A stretch of DNA of 6,498 bases, from contig CANFPR010000050.1 in assembly GCA_947448975.1 (NCBI GenBank), positions 1 to 6,498 on the forward strand, written 5' to 3'. Under the pieces are notes generated by a model. The model was not told the DNA's origin and searched no databases. It was given only the letters and a program-made list of their open reading frames with translations. The position numbers were made by a program, and so were the translations under genes. Below are positions 6,409 through 6,498 of this stretch, piece after piece. Source of the DNA: Micrococcales bacterium (GTDB lineage: Bacteria > Actinomycetota > Actinomycetes > Actinomycetales > Microbacteriaceae). The stretch's first letter is position 1. Every line of letters begins with the position of its first letter.

Positions 6409-6498
6409 GTGCGTTCGAGCCCAAACCCAAAAACTTTTCGCCGTTTGGCGCGCCAGAAAGGCCAGCACCTTGATTCACTCCCCGTTGCAAACATCTTC
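6409..6498 (+). CDS. Possible start of a divergent gene (3' end outside window), function unknown
   Basis: From the GTG at 6409 the frame stays open to the end of the window (30 codons), beginning RSSPNPKTFRRLARQKGQ and ending near LPVANIF. It lies about 16 bases after the plus-strand TAGACT box, which gives a very short leader. I do not recognise the product. Other frames here are also open: GTG 6407 in the next frame, and two minus-strand frames that end in stops near 6372-6388. The choice rests on the promoter and on fewer rare-looking codons. An in-frame GTG at 6394 is too close to the -10 box to be transcribed. Confidence 0.25.
   Translation, partial: MRSSPNPKTFRRLARQKGQHLDSLPVANIF

Noticed and set aside
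6364..6409. TGTGA/TCACA half-sites as a CRP-like operator
   Set aside because: The half-sites are in outward order (TCACA then TGTGA) with 24 bases between them, not TGTGA-N6-TCACA. The promoter-pair explanation accounts for them.
1..6498. tRNA, rRNA, CRISPR arrays, insertion sequences, phage genes
   Set aside because: I saw no cloverleaf-like sequence, no regularly spaced DNA repeats, and no transposase or integrase motifs. Nearly all bases are covered by the five well-supported genes.

Overview
The window looks like chromosome from a moderate-GC actinobacterium. A small freshwater Microbacteriaceae-type organism is my best guess. This is inference from protein style, by-eye GC in the mid-50s, GTG/TTG starts, starts that appear leaderless behind a TANNNT -10 box, and secreted proteins carrying actinobacterial Cys-paired Ig-like repeats. 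There are no RNA genes, CRISPR arrays or insertion sequences that I can see. No stretch over 300 bases lacks a gene.

Layout. The left edge (1-588, + strand) is the C-terminal part of a CotH-family kinase-like protein. It is followed 28 bases later by a CDP-glycerol glycerophosphotransferase-like (TagF-type GT-B) protein (617-1816, + strand). That gene runs tail-to-tail into, and overlaps by 38 bases, a 12-helix MFS exporter on the minus strand (1779-2966). Upstream of the MFS gene on the minus strand lie a DUF3048 (YerB-family) lipoprotein (2995-4047) and a large secreted CotH-family protein with four Cys-paired Ig-like segments at its C-terminus (4106-6361). The last 130 bases hold a divergent promoter region and probably the start of a plus-strand gene that leaves the window.

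How they fit together. Four of the five well-supported products are predicted to be secreted, membrane-bound or linked to cell-surface polymers. Two are paralogous CotH proteins that share an unusual CLxYxPC cysteine pair and a PWGxD version of the family's PWDxD motif. A plausible but unproven reading is a surface-modification locus: extracellular CotH-type phosphotransfer next to a polymer phosphotransferase. The MFS and DUF3048 genes may be unrelated housekeeping neighbours.

The most notable non-coding signals are a nearly perfect 11-bp inverted repeat (6364-6397) that carries both -10 boxes of a divergent promoter pair, and a repeated TAGRCT box 6-7 bases before the start codon of all three minus-strand genes.
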